NCBI GenBank assembly: GCA_038501625.1
Contig: JAZAYU010001062.1
Location: 1 to 64,000, forward strand
Direction of reading: 5' to 3'
Source of the DNA: Corbicula japonica
Lineage: Eukaryota; Mollusca; Bivalvia; Venerida; Cyrenidae
Length of the DNA: 64,000 bases
In this document: positions 54,667 through 64,000 of the stretch, one piece after another
How the letters are laid out: each line of letters starts with the position of its first letter
Position numbering within the stretch: the first letter of the stretch is position 1
Notes under the pieces: generated by a model
What the model was told of the DNA's origin: nothing
Databases searched by the model: none
What the model saw: the letters and a program-made list of their open reading frames with translations, nothing else
Program-made: the position numbers and the translations under genes

Positions 54667-56030
54667 ATCCCTGTCACACTAGGGTTGCGTTCTCACGGCG
54701 ATCCCACGGCGTCCAAGAACGCCGAGTTGAGCGCAGTTCGGTCGCAAGCATCGCCGCAGAAACGCAGTTGCATCACCAGTGCACGCAGTGGGATCGCACA
54801 GAACGCCTAGCCACGGCGCCAACTTTGAGCATGCATAAAACAAACGCCGTTGCTCGGCGTTCTGATAAAAGAGCGCGGTGAGGTCGCCGTAAGCAGCGGA
54901 GTAAGATATCCTACAACGCCACACGAGCACCGCAGTCGCGAACAGGTCGCAGTGCGAACGACGTGGTAATCGGTGGCGCTTGCACGGAGATTGCACGGCG
55001 TTGTCTTAAATGTCACTGCGACTCAACTGCGCTTAATGGCGCGTCTACGGCGCCTATACGGAGTGTTAAATATTTTTACTGCGCTTTTGCAACGACTAAA
55101 CGGAGTTGTCACGGCGATCATTGCGCTACCAATGCGCTTCTACCGCGTTGTCACGGCGATCATTGCGCTCCTAATGCGCTTTTACCGCGTCCATTGGCAT
55201 TCGCATGACAAACTCGAGCGAAATGATAAACAAAATGTACAAGATATACAACAAACTTATTTAACTATGACTTATATCGGCCTACTACTGGCCTATATCC
55301 AGGTCAAGCAGACGTTGTGCATGTCATTCTAACACGCGAAGAGGAAGGCCCAAGGGCGTATGAGAGTTTTGGTTCAATCATAGCTGGACGAAGGCTGAAG
55401 ATGGCAGCAAGACCACTATCATCGGCTCATGCCTGAGCTGCGATATGAGGATCCTGTTAGTTATTTCAACTATCTGAGTGCCATCTTCACTGTTTGACGA
55501 GCTCCTAAAGAGGCGGCTGCGTCCTCGAATCATCAAAAAAGACACCCGGTAAAGGAAATGGCTCGAACCAGGATTAAAACTAACTTCTATTAAGACCGGA
55601 TTTCTTCACTCATCTAGTGTTGCGACGGCGCTCTCAAAGGAAGAATTCTGCAAACTTACACAGACTTGTTCTGTTGGACGGTTGTATGTCACTGCTGAGG
55701 TGAAAGTGCAGTGCACGCAGTGGACCCGCCGTAAGAGCGCCCTGAAAGCGCAACGCATGCAGTGGAAGCGCCGTAAGAACGCCGTGAAAGCGCAGTACAC
55801 GGAGTGGAAACGCCGTAAGTGTGAAGACAATCGCCAACAAGAACTCCGTAGAACGCAATAGAACGCCATGTGAGCTCCGTAGTAGCGCGTTGGTTGCAAT
55901 GAGGACGCCGTGACACCTCCATCTTAACGAAAAATATCATAATTATTTTTCTTGCGATCTCACGGCGTTCTGGAAAATTAAACAACGCCGTGACAACGCA
56001 GTAGAAACGCGCTATATAACGCGCCTTATA
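54667..56030. mobile_element. Harbinger-related element relic with CG-rich short-word flanks
   Basis: Begins CCCTGTCACACTAGGGTTGC and carries many ACGGCG/GCGTT words to about 55200, with inverted-polarity words (ACGCCGTAAGA, GCCGTGACAAC) from about 55690 to 56030. Between the arms is a HARBI1-like transposase relic (55340-55620). A CACTAGGG end is consistent with Harbinger ends in animals, from memory. The right end equivalent to the left start was not found, so the element may be truncated. Long frames on both strands in the arms are by-products of CG-rich words. Confidence 0.6.
55340..55620 (+). pseudogene. HARBI1-like transposase N-terminal fragment
   Basis: One phase reads HRLMPELRYEDPVSYFNYL (55415-55475). 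After a frameshift near 55492, the next phase reads FDELLKRRLRPRIIKKDTR, a stop, then RKWLEPGLKL. The order (ELRxEDPxxFxNFLRM, FDELL, RIxKKDTxYRKALEPGLKLAxTLR) is the N-terminal region of Harbinger nuclease-type transposases; the match is from recall of the family. The DDE catalytic core is absent and several stops are present, so it is dead. It lies between the two CG-rich arms of the host element. Confidence 0.6.
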
Positions 56031-56370
56031 ATTTAAAAGATCATGATGAATTCGGTTTGTTCAAGCTGACATAAGATCATATATGACGGTAACCTAAGTA
56101 ACTGATCCACTCAAACTACAATGTTACTGAAAATGCTTGTTTGTTTCTCATACATGTTAAGGGACTGACATCACTCAAATCACACTTTCTTTCCACATGA
56201 TCAGGTTTACTCTTTTTTTCTAATTCGACTTTGCTCATATTTAATTTTAATAGTTGTCAGTTTTAAAATGTTATTAAGCAAGTGAATTCATATTTCCCTT
56301 GTTGTTTCACCATATGGGCCCAAGGCCAATAAAAGTAAATCAGGGTTATCTGCGCATCCTTTTTGGGGTT

Positions 56371-56457
56371 GCTCTCGCTAGCTAAATCGGCATTATGTGG
56401 CTAGGCGATGTCGCGGTACGGGTTCAATTTCTAGCGTTATGTACAGAAGGGCTTTTT
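56371..56457 (+). pseudogene. tRNA-like Pol III relic
   Basis: TAGCTAAATCGG (56379-56390) fits an A-box, GGTTCAATTTC (56421) is near the B-box, and TTTTTT at 56452-56457 could stop Pol III. A cloverleaf was not found; probably a SINE head or chance match. Confidence 0.3.
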
Positions 56458-56459
56458 TG

Positions 56460-57150
56460 CAAACTCTAAGAAACTCTATCCGGGTAATATAGTCAGTACT
56501 GTTTTCAGAATATAATCGGTTTCCATTGTTACAACACTATACAAGGGTTATCCGTTCAACCTTTTCCGGGGTTGTCCAGGTTTGTAACATAAGAATACAT
56601 AAAACACATACTATTATGATCAGTACTATCGCACTATGTATTACGGAATACGATTTCTCCTTTTACCTATTATATCATATCAGTATCATTACATTAGGTT
56701 ATCTTATTGGACATATTGTAATGTTGAACGTAAGGTCCCATTCTTTACACTAAAAGTTTTTCTGAAAATAAACATATTTCCATTTTAAAGCCATTTATTA
56801 ACATTTACCATCCGGTTCCGGTTTGAAGTATAAACAACAAAATGTTTCGCTAACCAAAAACTGTAAAATAAACCACTAAATAAACAGGAATATGTGAAGT
56901 TGTGTTTAAAATGTTTCTTGGATTGTGAACAGTGCACGGGTATGACTTTTTTTTGAAATGTGACAAGATAGAAAGAGCATTTTGATTGATGAAATTATAC
57001 ACTATATACACTATACTACATACATACAAGATTTCTTAGAAAATACCTTTACCTGTAAGGTGATATATAGTTGACATTTCGTCACGCATGATTAACGCAT
57101 GATTAACATTGAATTAACTTTTACCGTTAACATTTGAATGACCGAGACGG
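56460..57150. other. No gene seen
   Basis: AT-rich sequence upstream of LINE B; part may be its 5' UTR, but no boundary or promoter motif could be identified. Confidence 0.45.
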
Positions 57151-57205
57151 CTTACCAGCTACGGACTAGAATCACTGTGAAATGATAAATATATAACATA
57201 TAGAA

Positions 57206-58297
57206 ATGTCGTCACAAGCAAACAAAAGAACACTATCGTCAACGGCCTCTGAAGGTGAAACTAGCGCTAGTGCTGTAGACACCTCTGTTTTCGAGGAAAG
57301 AAAAATTGGCAATAAAAGTACAACAGATGCAAACGATAAAGACAATAAGCAGAAGAAAAAGTCTACTAAGTCCAAAAAGCAAAAAAACATGGACCAATTT
57401 ATGGAAATTAATAGCCAACAAGTTGAAACTGAGAGATCGCCTGTGGAGAAAAAATTAGAAGAAATTGATAAGAAACTCTCTCAGATGCTGTCAAAAAACG
57501 ATAAATGTTTCATTCGTGAAATAATAAAAGACACGGTTAATGAAATGAAGGACCACATATTAAGCTCTTTAACTAGAAGGGTAGAGGTTCTCGAAGGAGA
57601 GCTTCACGACAGATCGGTTCAGGAAGATAAACTGAGGTCCGAGTTAGGAAAAAAAGACAGAGAGATAGAGGCTTTGAGACAGCAGAACATAGAATTAAAA
57701 GAACAAGTAAAACGTGACTCTGCTGAATATGAAAGCAGCAAAAATGACGCCGAGCAATACAGCAGAAGAAACAATATAAGGATACAGGGTGTGCCTGACG
57801 ATGATGCCAAAGAAACATCTCTGCAAACCACTGAGAAGGTTCTCAAGATATGTAATGAAAAACTCAATGCCAGTGTTAAAATGAACGATATTGATATTGC
57901 CTATCGCTTGGGCAAGTGGAAAGAAAACAAGAACAGAACAGTCATCGTAAAGTTTGTGAGACGCCAGCAAAAAAATGACTTAATGAAAAATACAAAAGTA
58001 CTCAAAGGTACAGGGATTTTTATAAATCATGATTTGACATGGACTAATCAACAAGTCCTTTCATCACTTCGGATAAAGGAACCCGAATTAGTAGAGAGTT
58101 GCTGGCATATCGACGGGAAAATATTTGCCGCATTCAAGGAGACTGGAAGTGATGGTAAAGTATCTGTGAGAACCAAACAAATACTGTACAAAGACTTTGA
58201 TTTCTGGCTTAGTAAGCCTTGGCCAGAAAGAAAGACACTGGTGCCAGCAAATTCGGCAGTTTCTCCAAAAACTCCGACTCGTGTAACCAGTAACTAA
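57206..58297 (+). CDS. LINE ORF1 protein (coiled coil plus RNA-recognition-like domain)
   Basis: 363 residues from ATG at 57206 to TAA. The N-terminus is polar and Lys-rich (KKKSTKSKKQKN near 50-65). A charged heptad-like region spans about 85-180 (VEVLEGEL, KDREIEALRQQNIELKEQV), consistent with the trimeric coiled coil of L1-type ORF1p. From about 183, YSRRNNIRIQGVPDDD opens an RRM-like fold, with IAYRLGK and TVIVKFVRRQQK. The C-terminal part (INHDLTWTNQQVLSSLR; VRTKQIL) resembles the ORF1p C-terminal domain. Such proteins bind the element RNA and form the ribonucleoprotein needed for target-primed reverse transcription. No CCHC knuckle. The intact frame contrasts with the broken ORF2. Confidence 0.85.
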   Translation: MSSQANKRTLSSTASEGETSASAVDTSVFEERKIGNKSTTDANDKDNKQKKKSTKSKKQKNMDQFMEINSQQVETERSPVEKKLEEIDKKLSQMLSKNDKCFIREIIKDTVNEMKDHILSSLTRRVEVLEGELHDRSVQEDKLRSELGKKDREIEALRQQNIELKEQVKRDSAEYESSKNDAEQYSRRNNIRIQGVPDDDAKETSLQTTEKVLKICNEKLNASVKMNDIDIAYRLGKWKENKNRTVIVKFVRRQQKNDLMKNTKVLKGTGIFINHDLTWTNQQVLSSLRIKEPELVESCWHIDGKIFAAFKETGSDGKVSVRTKQILYKDFDFWLSKPWPERKTLVPANSAVSPKTPTRVTSN

Positions 58298-58764
58298 ACA
58301 GTGCTTTGTTGAATTGTATATGGTGTAACATCTAAGTTGACAAGATAGGATTTGTCTTGTATTGCCATATTTGTAAAATGAATTTTATGTGTTATGCACA
58401 TTCTTATACTTTACAGGAGCGATCAATGTCTTGATGTTTGTTATATATAAAATCTTTTTTATCTAGGATACCAAATTATTTACAATAACGCGTTGCTGTT
58501 TCGCATTTATACACGAACCAGACCGTACTCACAGTTTTAAATATGACGTGCAGTAATTAAGTGTAACACTAAACAGTCCTGAGTTACTCCCCTTTATAAT
58601 AAAACATCATTTGTAATGTAATTGCACTGGTTTCACCTTTATTCAGTGAGATTATAATAATTATCCGGGAAACAACTTTGCGTTAATATGTTTGTGTATT
58701 ATAATCTGTTGAAATCAGTCACAATTCAGGCGCCACTATCTATGACTAGAAATGTGTCCAAAGG

Positions 58765-60655
58765 ACACGGATGCCCCCGCTATAGGTTTTTCATAAAGCT
58801 CCTAGCAGTAGTGTAGTAGAAAAAGTTGTGTTCACGAGATATTAGTGATGTGCCGATGATCAGAAAACATCGATTAGCGACGTGTAAATGCTTCTCGATG
58901 TCGATGATCGATGTCGTTTTCTCATAATCGATTAACAGTTGAGACATGCGCAGTGTAAGAGACAAAATATAAAGGTACGGGTTCCGGCTTTTACACCGGC
59001 CATAAAGGGAAATCACTTTGAAAAATTGAAAATTCAAATGGCGACCCGAGAGATTTACGAGAACCTAGACAAAAAACATTAATCAGAAGCACTTTAGATT
59101 CTACAAGATTAACGAAGAACTTATATCGCACAGAAAAAAACCTAGACCTAACAAAAGGCCTTTGCAGAATTTGTTGCAAACAGTACAAAAATACAGGCAA
59201 CAAGCAAAAACGCAAAATGGCGCCGATTTTGTCGAGCGTCTGACGATGGTAAAAATTCTTCGAATAAATATGTATTGCATTAACTTGACCTCTTATCTTG
59301 TGTCTTCAGCCTTAAAATCAGTATATTATTCATAGGAAAACGCAACATTTTTGCATTTTAGAATTCATGTGGCGGATCTTGAGGGTTTGAGTTCAGTTGC
59401 ACAAACCTTTTTGGGCAGCCATGATTTTGATTCGGTTTTTGTAAGAAAGTTGAAAATTATTAGTATCCAGTAATTATGTATGCTATTGATCTAAGACCAT
59501 TTGTAAAACCTATCACTGCGTAAATTAAGAAACCGATTATAATCGTGAAATCGCATCGGAAAGGGCAACCGATTCCAACCGATGATCGATTTTGATTTGC
59601 AACCGATTTCCCAACACTACGAGATATATTCCTATTACAAGAAAATTCTATTTTTAGTAACAGTGACCTTGACCTTGGATCTACAGGCATGGGTATTGTG
59701 CGGACACACCGCCTTGTCATGGTGAACATTTGTGCCAAGTTATTTTGAAATCCCTCCATTCATAACACAGTTACAGCCTGGAGAAGAAAATTCTATTTTT
59801 AGTAACAGTGACCTTGACCTTGGACCTACAGGCTTGGGAATGTATGTGACACACAGTCTTAATATGGTGATCGATTAAACCAAGTTATTTAAAAATCCAA
59901 TAACAAATAACAAAGTTACAGAGCCGACACAATTTTGCAAGAAATTTCTATTTTAAGTAACAGTGACCTTGACCTTGGACCTACAGGCATGGGTGTTGTA
60001 TACGACACACCACCTTGTCATGATGAACATTTGTGCCAAGTTATTTAGAAATCCCTCCTTTCATAAGAAAGTTAAGGGCCAAAAAGGGGCATAATTTGAA
60101 AAAATATTGGAAGCAGGGTTATGGATCTTGTTGGTTATGATGAAGATTTTGATGGGGAAAATATATTTCAAGTTTCAAGGCAATATCTCAAGTAGTTTTA
60201 AAGTTATGGGCAAAATGCATATTTTGCTTAACACAAAATATAAGAATAAAACTAATGTAAATGAAATTATCAAAGGGTCATAACTTTTGAACAGAACATG
60301 TAAGAGCAAAACCCCGCCTTTATGCACAACTACATATCAAGCCAAGCATTGTGGTAAAGTTTCATTAAATTCCCACCAGTAGTTTAGGAGGAGTTGCGTT
60401 CACGAGATATATTCCTATTAAAACTAATGTAAATGGAAGTATCAAAGGGCCATAACTTCTGAACGGAATACATAAGAGCGAAACCCCACCTTCATGCACA
60501 ACTACATATCAAGAAGCCAAGCATTGTGGTAAAGTTTCATTAAATTCCCACCAGTAGTTTAGGAGGAGTTGTGTTCACGAGAATATCGGACGGACGGACG
60601 GACGGACGGACAGGAGCAACTCTTAATGCCCGTCGCCATTTCATGGCGGGGGCAT
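58765..60655 (+). repeat. Composite repeat inside LINE B
   Basis: Starts GGATGCCCCCGCTATAGG and ends ATGGCGGGGGCATAA, i.e. inverted C-rich ends (TGCCCCCGC / GCGGGGGCA). Inside: part of a unit, the hAT insertion, three CAGTGACCTTGACCTTGG units (59660, 59806, 59962), a GGGGCATAATTTG segment, then two units of about 172-175 bp like those at 291-978, and (GGAC)n at 60586-60610. Same orientation as the copy at 1-1074. Confidence 0.85.
58843..59619. mobile_element. Non-autonomous hAT-type element, copy 2
   Basis: Starts TAGTGATGTGCCGATGATCA and ends CGATTTCCCAACACTA. Flanked by a perfect 8-bp duplication CGAGATAT (58835-58842 and 59620-59627), which occurs once in the uninterrupted 172-bp unit. 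Ends match 14432-14959; the internal part here is longer (777 bp against 528). Frames across it are short and show no hAT transposase. Confidence 0.9.
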
Positions 60656-61040
60656 AAAAAGCTGCTAGTACATATTTTTGTTTGATCTGACTTACTGTGC
60701 TGTCCATTTTTCAAGCCTGGTAAACAGTGAATGAGAGATGCGCTTTCTTTCTATCGGTTGTTAAACAGATCTTTCTATTGTTGTAAGATAAAAAAGTACT
60801 TGTGGTTTATTTTTCTAAAAATGAATCGAATGGACTGGTGTACCAGATGGGTATTCCATTCTGTTTGTGCATGTTGTTTTTGTTCCTTTCTTTCTGTTTT
60901 GGTATGTAAATGTGTGTTTCTGTTAACTCAGAATGTTGTTTTTCTAAAATGTTATGATGTTGTTTTTTCTCTTACTCTGTTTATGTCTCTATTTCTACAG
61001 CACATATGTCACTTTGGTCCAGAACACTTAGAACAGTATC

Positions 61041-64000
61041 ATGAGTATTAAAATAATATCTTTGAATTGTTGAGGTCTAAATGGCTTGAAAAAAAGACTT
61101 CAGGTTTTTCATAACTTAAAAAGTCTAGATGGTAACATTTTTTGTCTGCAGGATACCCATTTTACTCCAGAATTAAAAAATAATATATATTCAGAATGGG
61201 ATGGGGAATGTTTCTTAAGCTACGGAACTCCAGGGGAACAGCAATTCTATTTAGAAAAAATTTTGAATTTAAAATAAATAATAAATCTTTTGATCAGGAT
61301 GGAAATTTTGTGGCCTTAGATATGTCTATAGAAGAAAATAAAATTACTTTAGTAAATTTGTATGGGCCCAACCTTGATAATCCTGAATTCTATCAAAGTA
61401 TTTTTGACATTGTGGACAACTTCGGTAATGAACAATTTATTATTTGTGGAGATTATAATTTAGTAATAGATCCAGAGATGGATTATTATAACTATAAATC
61501 TGTAAACAACAAAAAGGCTAGAGAAAAACTTTTAAAATACATAGCTGAACAGGATTTAATAGATCTATTTCGAGTGTTTCATCTGAATTTAAAAAGATTT
61601 ACTTGGAGACGATGTAATCCACTTCAACAAGCAAGACTGGATTTCTTTTTGGTTTCAAGTTCTTTTAATAATTTCATAAGTAAATGTGAAATTCAACCAA
61701 GCGTGCAGTCTGATCACTCGTGTATTCTCATAGATTTCCAATTCAATAACATTAAACATGGAAAAGTTCTGTGGAAACACAATAATTCACTGCTTAAAGA
61801 TGCTGAATATTTAAAAATAATAAATAGAAAAGTTGAAGAAATAAAATTACAGTATGCAATTCTTATTTACAATCCAGAAAATATAAAAGAAATATCTGAT
61901 GAGAATTTGCAATTTACAGTAGATGATCAATTATTTTTAGATGTATTATTAATGGAGATTAGGGGGCAATCAATATCTTATGCAGCACATAAAAAGAAAG
62001 AAAACTCTAAACTAGAAAAAGAATTACTCAATAAAATAGAAAAAATAGAATCTAATTTAAATGAAGATAATTTAGAAAGACTCCAATTATTTAAAGAGGA
62101 ATTGAAATTAATTCAAGAAAACAATTTAGATGGCTTTATTATTAGATCAAGAGTTCAAAATATAATTGAGGGTGAAAAGCCAAGTAAATTTTTCTGTAAT
62201 TTAGAAAAACATAATTACACATAAAAAACAATCAGCAAGCTACAATGTGATGATGGAACATTTATTAATGAACAAAACTTAATTCTGAAAGAAACAGAAG
62301 CTTATTATAAAAATTTATTTGAAAGAAAGCCCAATAATGATTCTGAACTTGATTTTTCCAGTTTTGTAAGTGATATTGATGCACCAAAGCTTTCAAATAT
62401 TAAATCATCTGATACAGAAGGTTTGTTAACATATACAGAAGCAAGTAAGGTTCTTGCCAAAATGAAAAATAATAAAAGCCCAGGCACAACAGGTTTTGGT
62501 GCAGATTTCTTTAAAGTATTTTGGGGTAAACTTGGACATTTTGTTGTCAGAGCTCTTAATCATGCTTATAAATCTGGAAAATTATCTTATACACAAACAC
62601 AGGGCATAATAACATGTATACCTAAGGAAAACAAATCTAGATTGTTCCTAAAAAATTGGAGACCGATAACATTATTAAATACAGTATATAAAATAGGATC
62701 AGGCTGTATGGCAAATAGAATTAAAAGTGTGCTTGACATCTTAGTAAGCAAAGAACAAACAGGTTTTATTCCGGGTAGATTTATTGGAGAAAATACAAGA
62801 TTAATATACGATATAATGCAATATACCGAAGAACATGATATAAATGGCCTCCTATTATTGATAGATTTTGAAAAGGCATTCGATTCGTTATCATGGAAAT
62901 TTGTACGACTAACTTTATCTTTTTTCAATTTTGGACCTTCAATAAAAACATGGTTTAAAATATTATATCTAGATTCAGTTTCAGCAGTTAACCAATGTGG
63001 GTTTCTTTCAAATTTCATCAAAATAGGACGTGGTTGCCATCAAGGAGACCCCTTGTCATGTTATATATTTATTCTATGTGCAGAAATATTGTCATTAAAA
63101 ATAAGAGCAAGTAAAAAAAATTAAAGGAATAACTATAAATGAGAAAGAATTCAAAATCTCACAATTTGCTGATGACACAACCTTAAGTCTAGATGAAACT
63201 CTGAATGTCCTTAAAAATTATGCCTCTATCTCTATCTCAGGATTGAGGGTGAATTTTGAAAAAACTAGTGTTGTTTGGATAGGAAAGAATAAATTTAGCA
63301 GCAGTAGCATCAAAACAAGGTGGAAATTAAATTGGAATCAACAATCTTTTAAAATGTTAGGAATCACTTTTCATGTAGATCTTTCTAAAATGATTAAAAT
63401 AAATTATACTGACAAAATAAAAGCTGTGCAAAATTGTATAACATACTGGAAAAGTAGAATATTGACACCAATTGGTAAAATAACAGTAATTAAAACACTT
63501 CTTATTCCTATTTTTATTCATCTTTTTACATCATTACCAAATCCACCCCAGGATATTATAACCAATATAAATAGAATTTTTTATGATTTTATTTGGGAAG
63601 GAAATGTTAAAATAAAACAAAGCATTTTAGTGAGAGAATACTGTGATGGTGGTTTAAAAATGATAAATTTGATGGCATTCATAAAAGCCCTAAATGACAT
63701 GGTTAAGAAGACTTACCTATGGGGGATCTGGTCATATATAATAAATGTGTATGTTGATATGCAAAAGTTTTTTCACTGTGGTAAGCATTATTTTGATAAA
63801 ATAGCCAAGCAATTGTTGAATAGTTTTTGGAAAGATACAATGGAAGCTTTTGCAAATCTGATTGAAATAAAATCAGTAAATGTAAACATTTATGAAACTT
63901 GTAACATACCATTGTTTTATAATCATTGTATACTTATTGGCAATAAGAGTGTTTTTCTGAAATCTTGGTTTGAAGCTGGAGTGCAATATATCTGTGATGT
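61041..64000 (+). pseudogene. LINE ORF2 (endonuclease plus reverse transcriptase), broken, partial at window end
   Basis: Starts ATG at 61041 with IKIISLNC, then TGA at 61071-61073 where the family has Arg (NCRGL), consistent with a CGA to TGA change. LKKRLQVF and IFCLQDTHF follow; a frameshift lies at about 61215-61245. The second phase continues with IICGDYNLVID (GDxN), RLDFFLVS and QSDHSCI, the endonuclease signatures of L1/Tx1 elements. A TAA at 62222-62224 interrupts the same phase, which then resumes: NNKSPGTTGFGADFF, NWRPITLLN, QTGFIPGRFIGEN, LLIDFEKAFDSL and GCHQGDPLSCY. One extra A in an A8 run (63112-63119) forces a stop at 63122. In the next phase QFADDT gives the catalytic aspartates, and the frame is open through LGITFHVD to the window edge. 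Catalytic motifs survive, so inactivation seems recent. Confidence 0.88.

Larger units (their letters stand above)
57150..64000 (+). mobile_element. LINE B: L1/Tx1-like retrotransposon, interrupted, continuing past the window
   Basis: ORF1 (57206-58297) and ORF2 (61041 onward) are on the same strand in the usual order. They are separated by about 2.7 kb, of which about 1.9 kb is a composite repeat (58765-60655) carrying a hAT insertion (58843-59619). Without these the gap would be about 0.85 kb. ORF1 is intact and ORF2 has four visible defects, so this copy is probably not autonomous. That ORF1 and ORF2 belong to one insertion is inferred from order and strand. Confidence 0.7.

Noticed and set aside
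54552..55332. Overlapping frames of about 70-120 codons on both strands
   Set aside because: Arg/Ala-rich translations of the ACGGCG words; open on both strands because of CG-rich repetition.
55606..55985. Minus-strand frames rich in RRFHxxxxAF repeats
   Set aside because: Translations of the inverted word array, not a repeat protein.
60731..61051. 106-codon frame just before LINE B ORF2
   Set aside because: T-rich hydrophobic translation in the inter-ORF region; ends where ORF2 begins in another frame.

Overview
This window is AT-rich, repeat-dominated animal nuclear DNA. The style of repeats points to a mollusc, most likely a bivalve: long composites of 145-172 bp tandem units with (GGAC)n or (GTCC)n blocks and C-rich ends, many foldback and terminal-inverted-repeat (TIR) elements, and APE-type LINEs. 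This is inference; no diagnostic host gene was recognised. There are no rRNA genes, no intact tRNA gene, no CRISPR array and no bacterial operon.

The only long reading frames belong to non-LTR retrotransposons on the + strand. LINE A (about 43.76-48.18 kb) has a 980-residue endonuclease plus reverse transcriptase frame. Upstream in the same frame are a PHD-type zinc finger and a 2A-like DVALNPGP motif, interrupted by TAG and TAA. LINE B (about 57.15 kb to the window end) is L1/Tx1-like: an intact 363-residue ORF1 and a broken ORF2 that runs off the window. Its inter-ORF region carries a composite repeat, which itself carries a hAT-type insertion. Older fragments are the C-terminus of another reverse transcriptase (2455-2916, minus) with its 3' module scattered at other sites, a LINE 3' end at about 30.85 kb, and a HARBI1-like transposase relic at about 55.4 kb.

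Layout: 0-5.5 kb, composites, RT fragment, telomere-like repeats and a (TC)40 tract. 5.5-13.4 kb, mostly empty with foldback elements, tRNA-like relics and weak exon candidates. 13.4-18.55 kb, an array rich in AACTATGG words that received at least three separate transposons, with readable target-site duplications and an uninterrupted sister unit. 19-31 kb, a composite, a zinc-finger pseudogene, strand-switching short-word arrays, a long hairpin and an orphan exon candidate. 31-38.4 kb, mostly empty, with two better exon candidates at 37.1 and 38.3 kb on opposite strands. 38.9-43.2 kb, a 2.2 kb long-TIR element with an exon-like insert and two palindromic MITEs. 43.7-48.2 kb, LINE A. 48.8-56.5 kb, a tandem segment duplication, composites and strand-switching arrays. 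57-64 kb, LINE B.

The clearest signals are a nested mobile-element history resolvable from the sequence alone, the 2A-like/PHD head of LINE A, the long-TIR element at 38925-41120, and a recurring design of short-word arrays that flip strand in the middle, one of which encloses Harbinger transposase remains.
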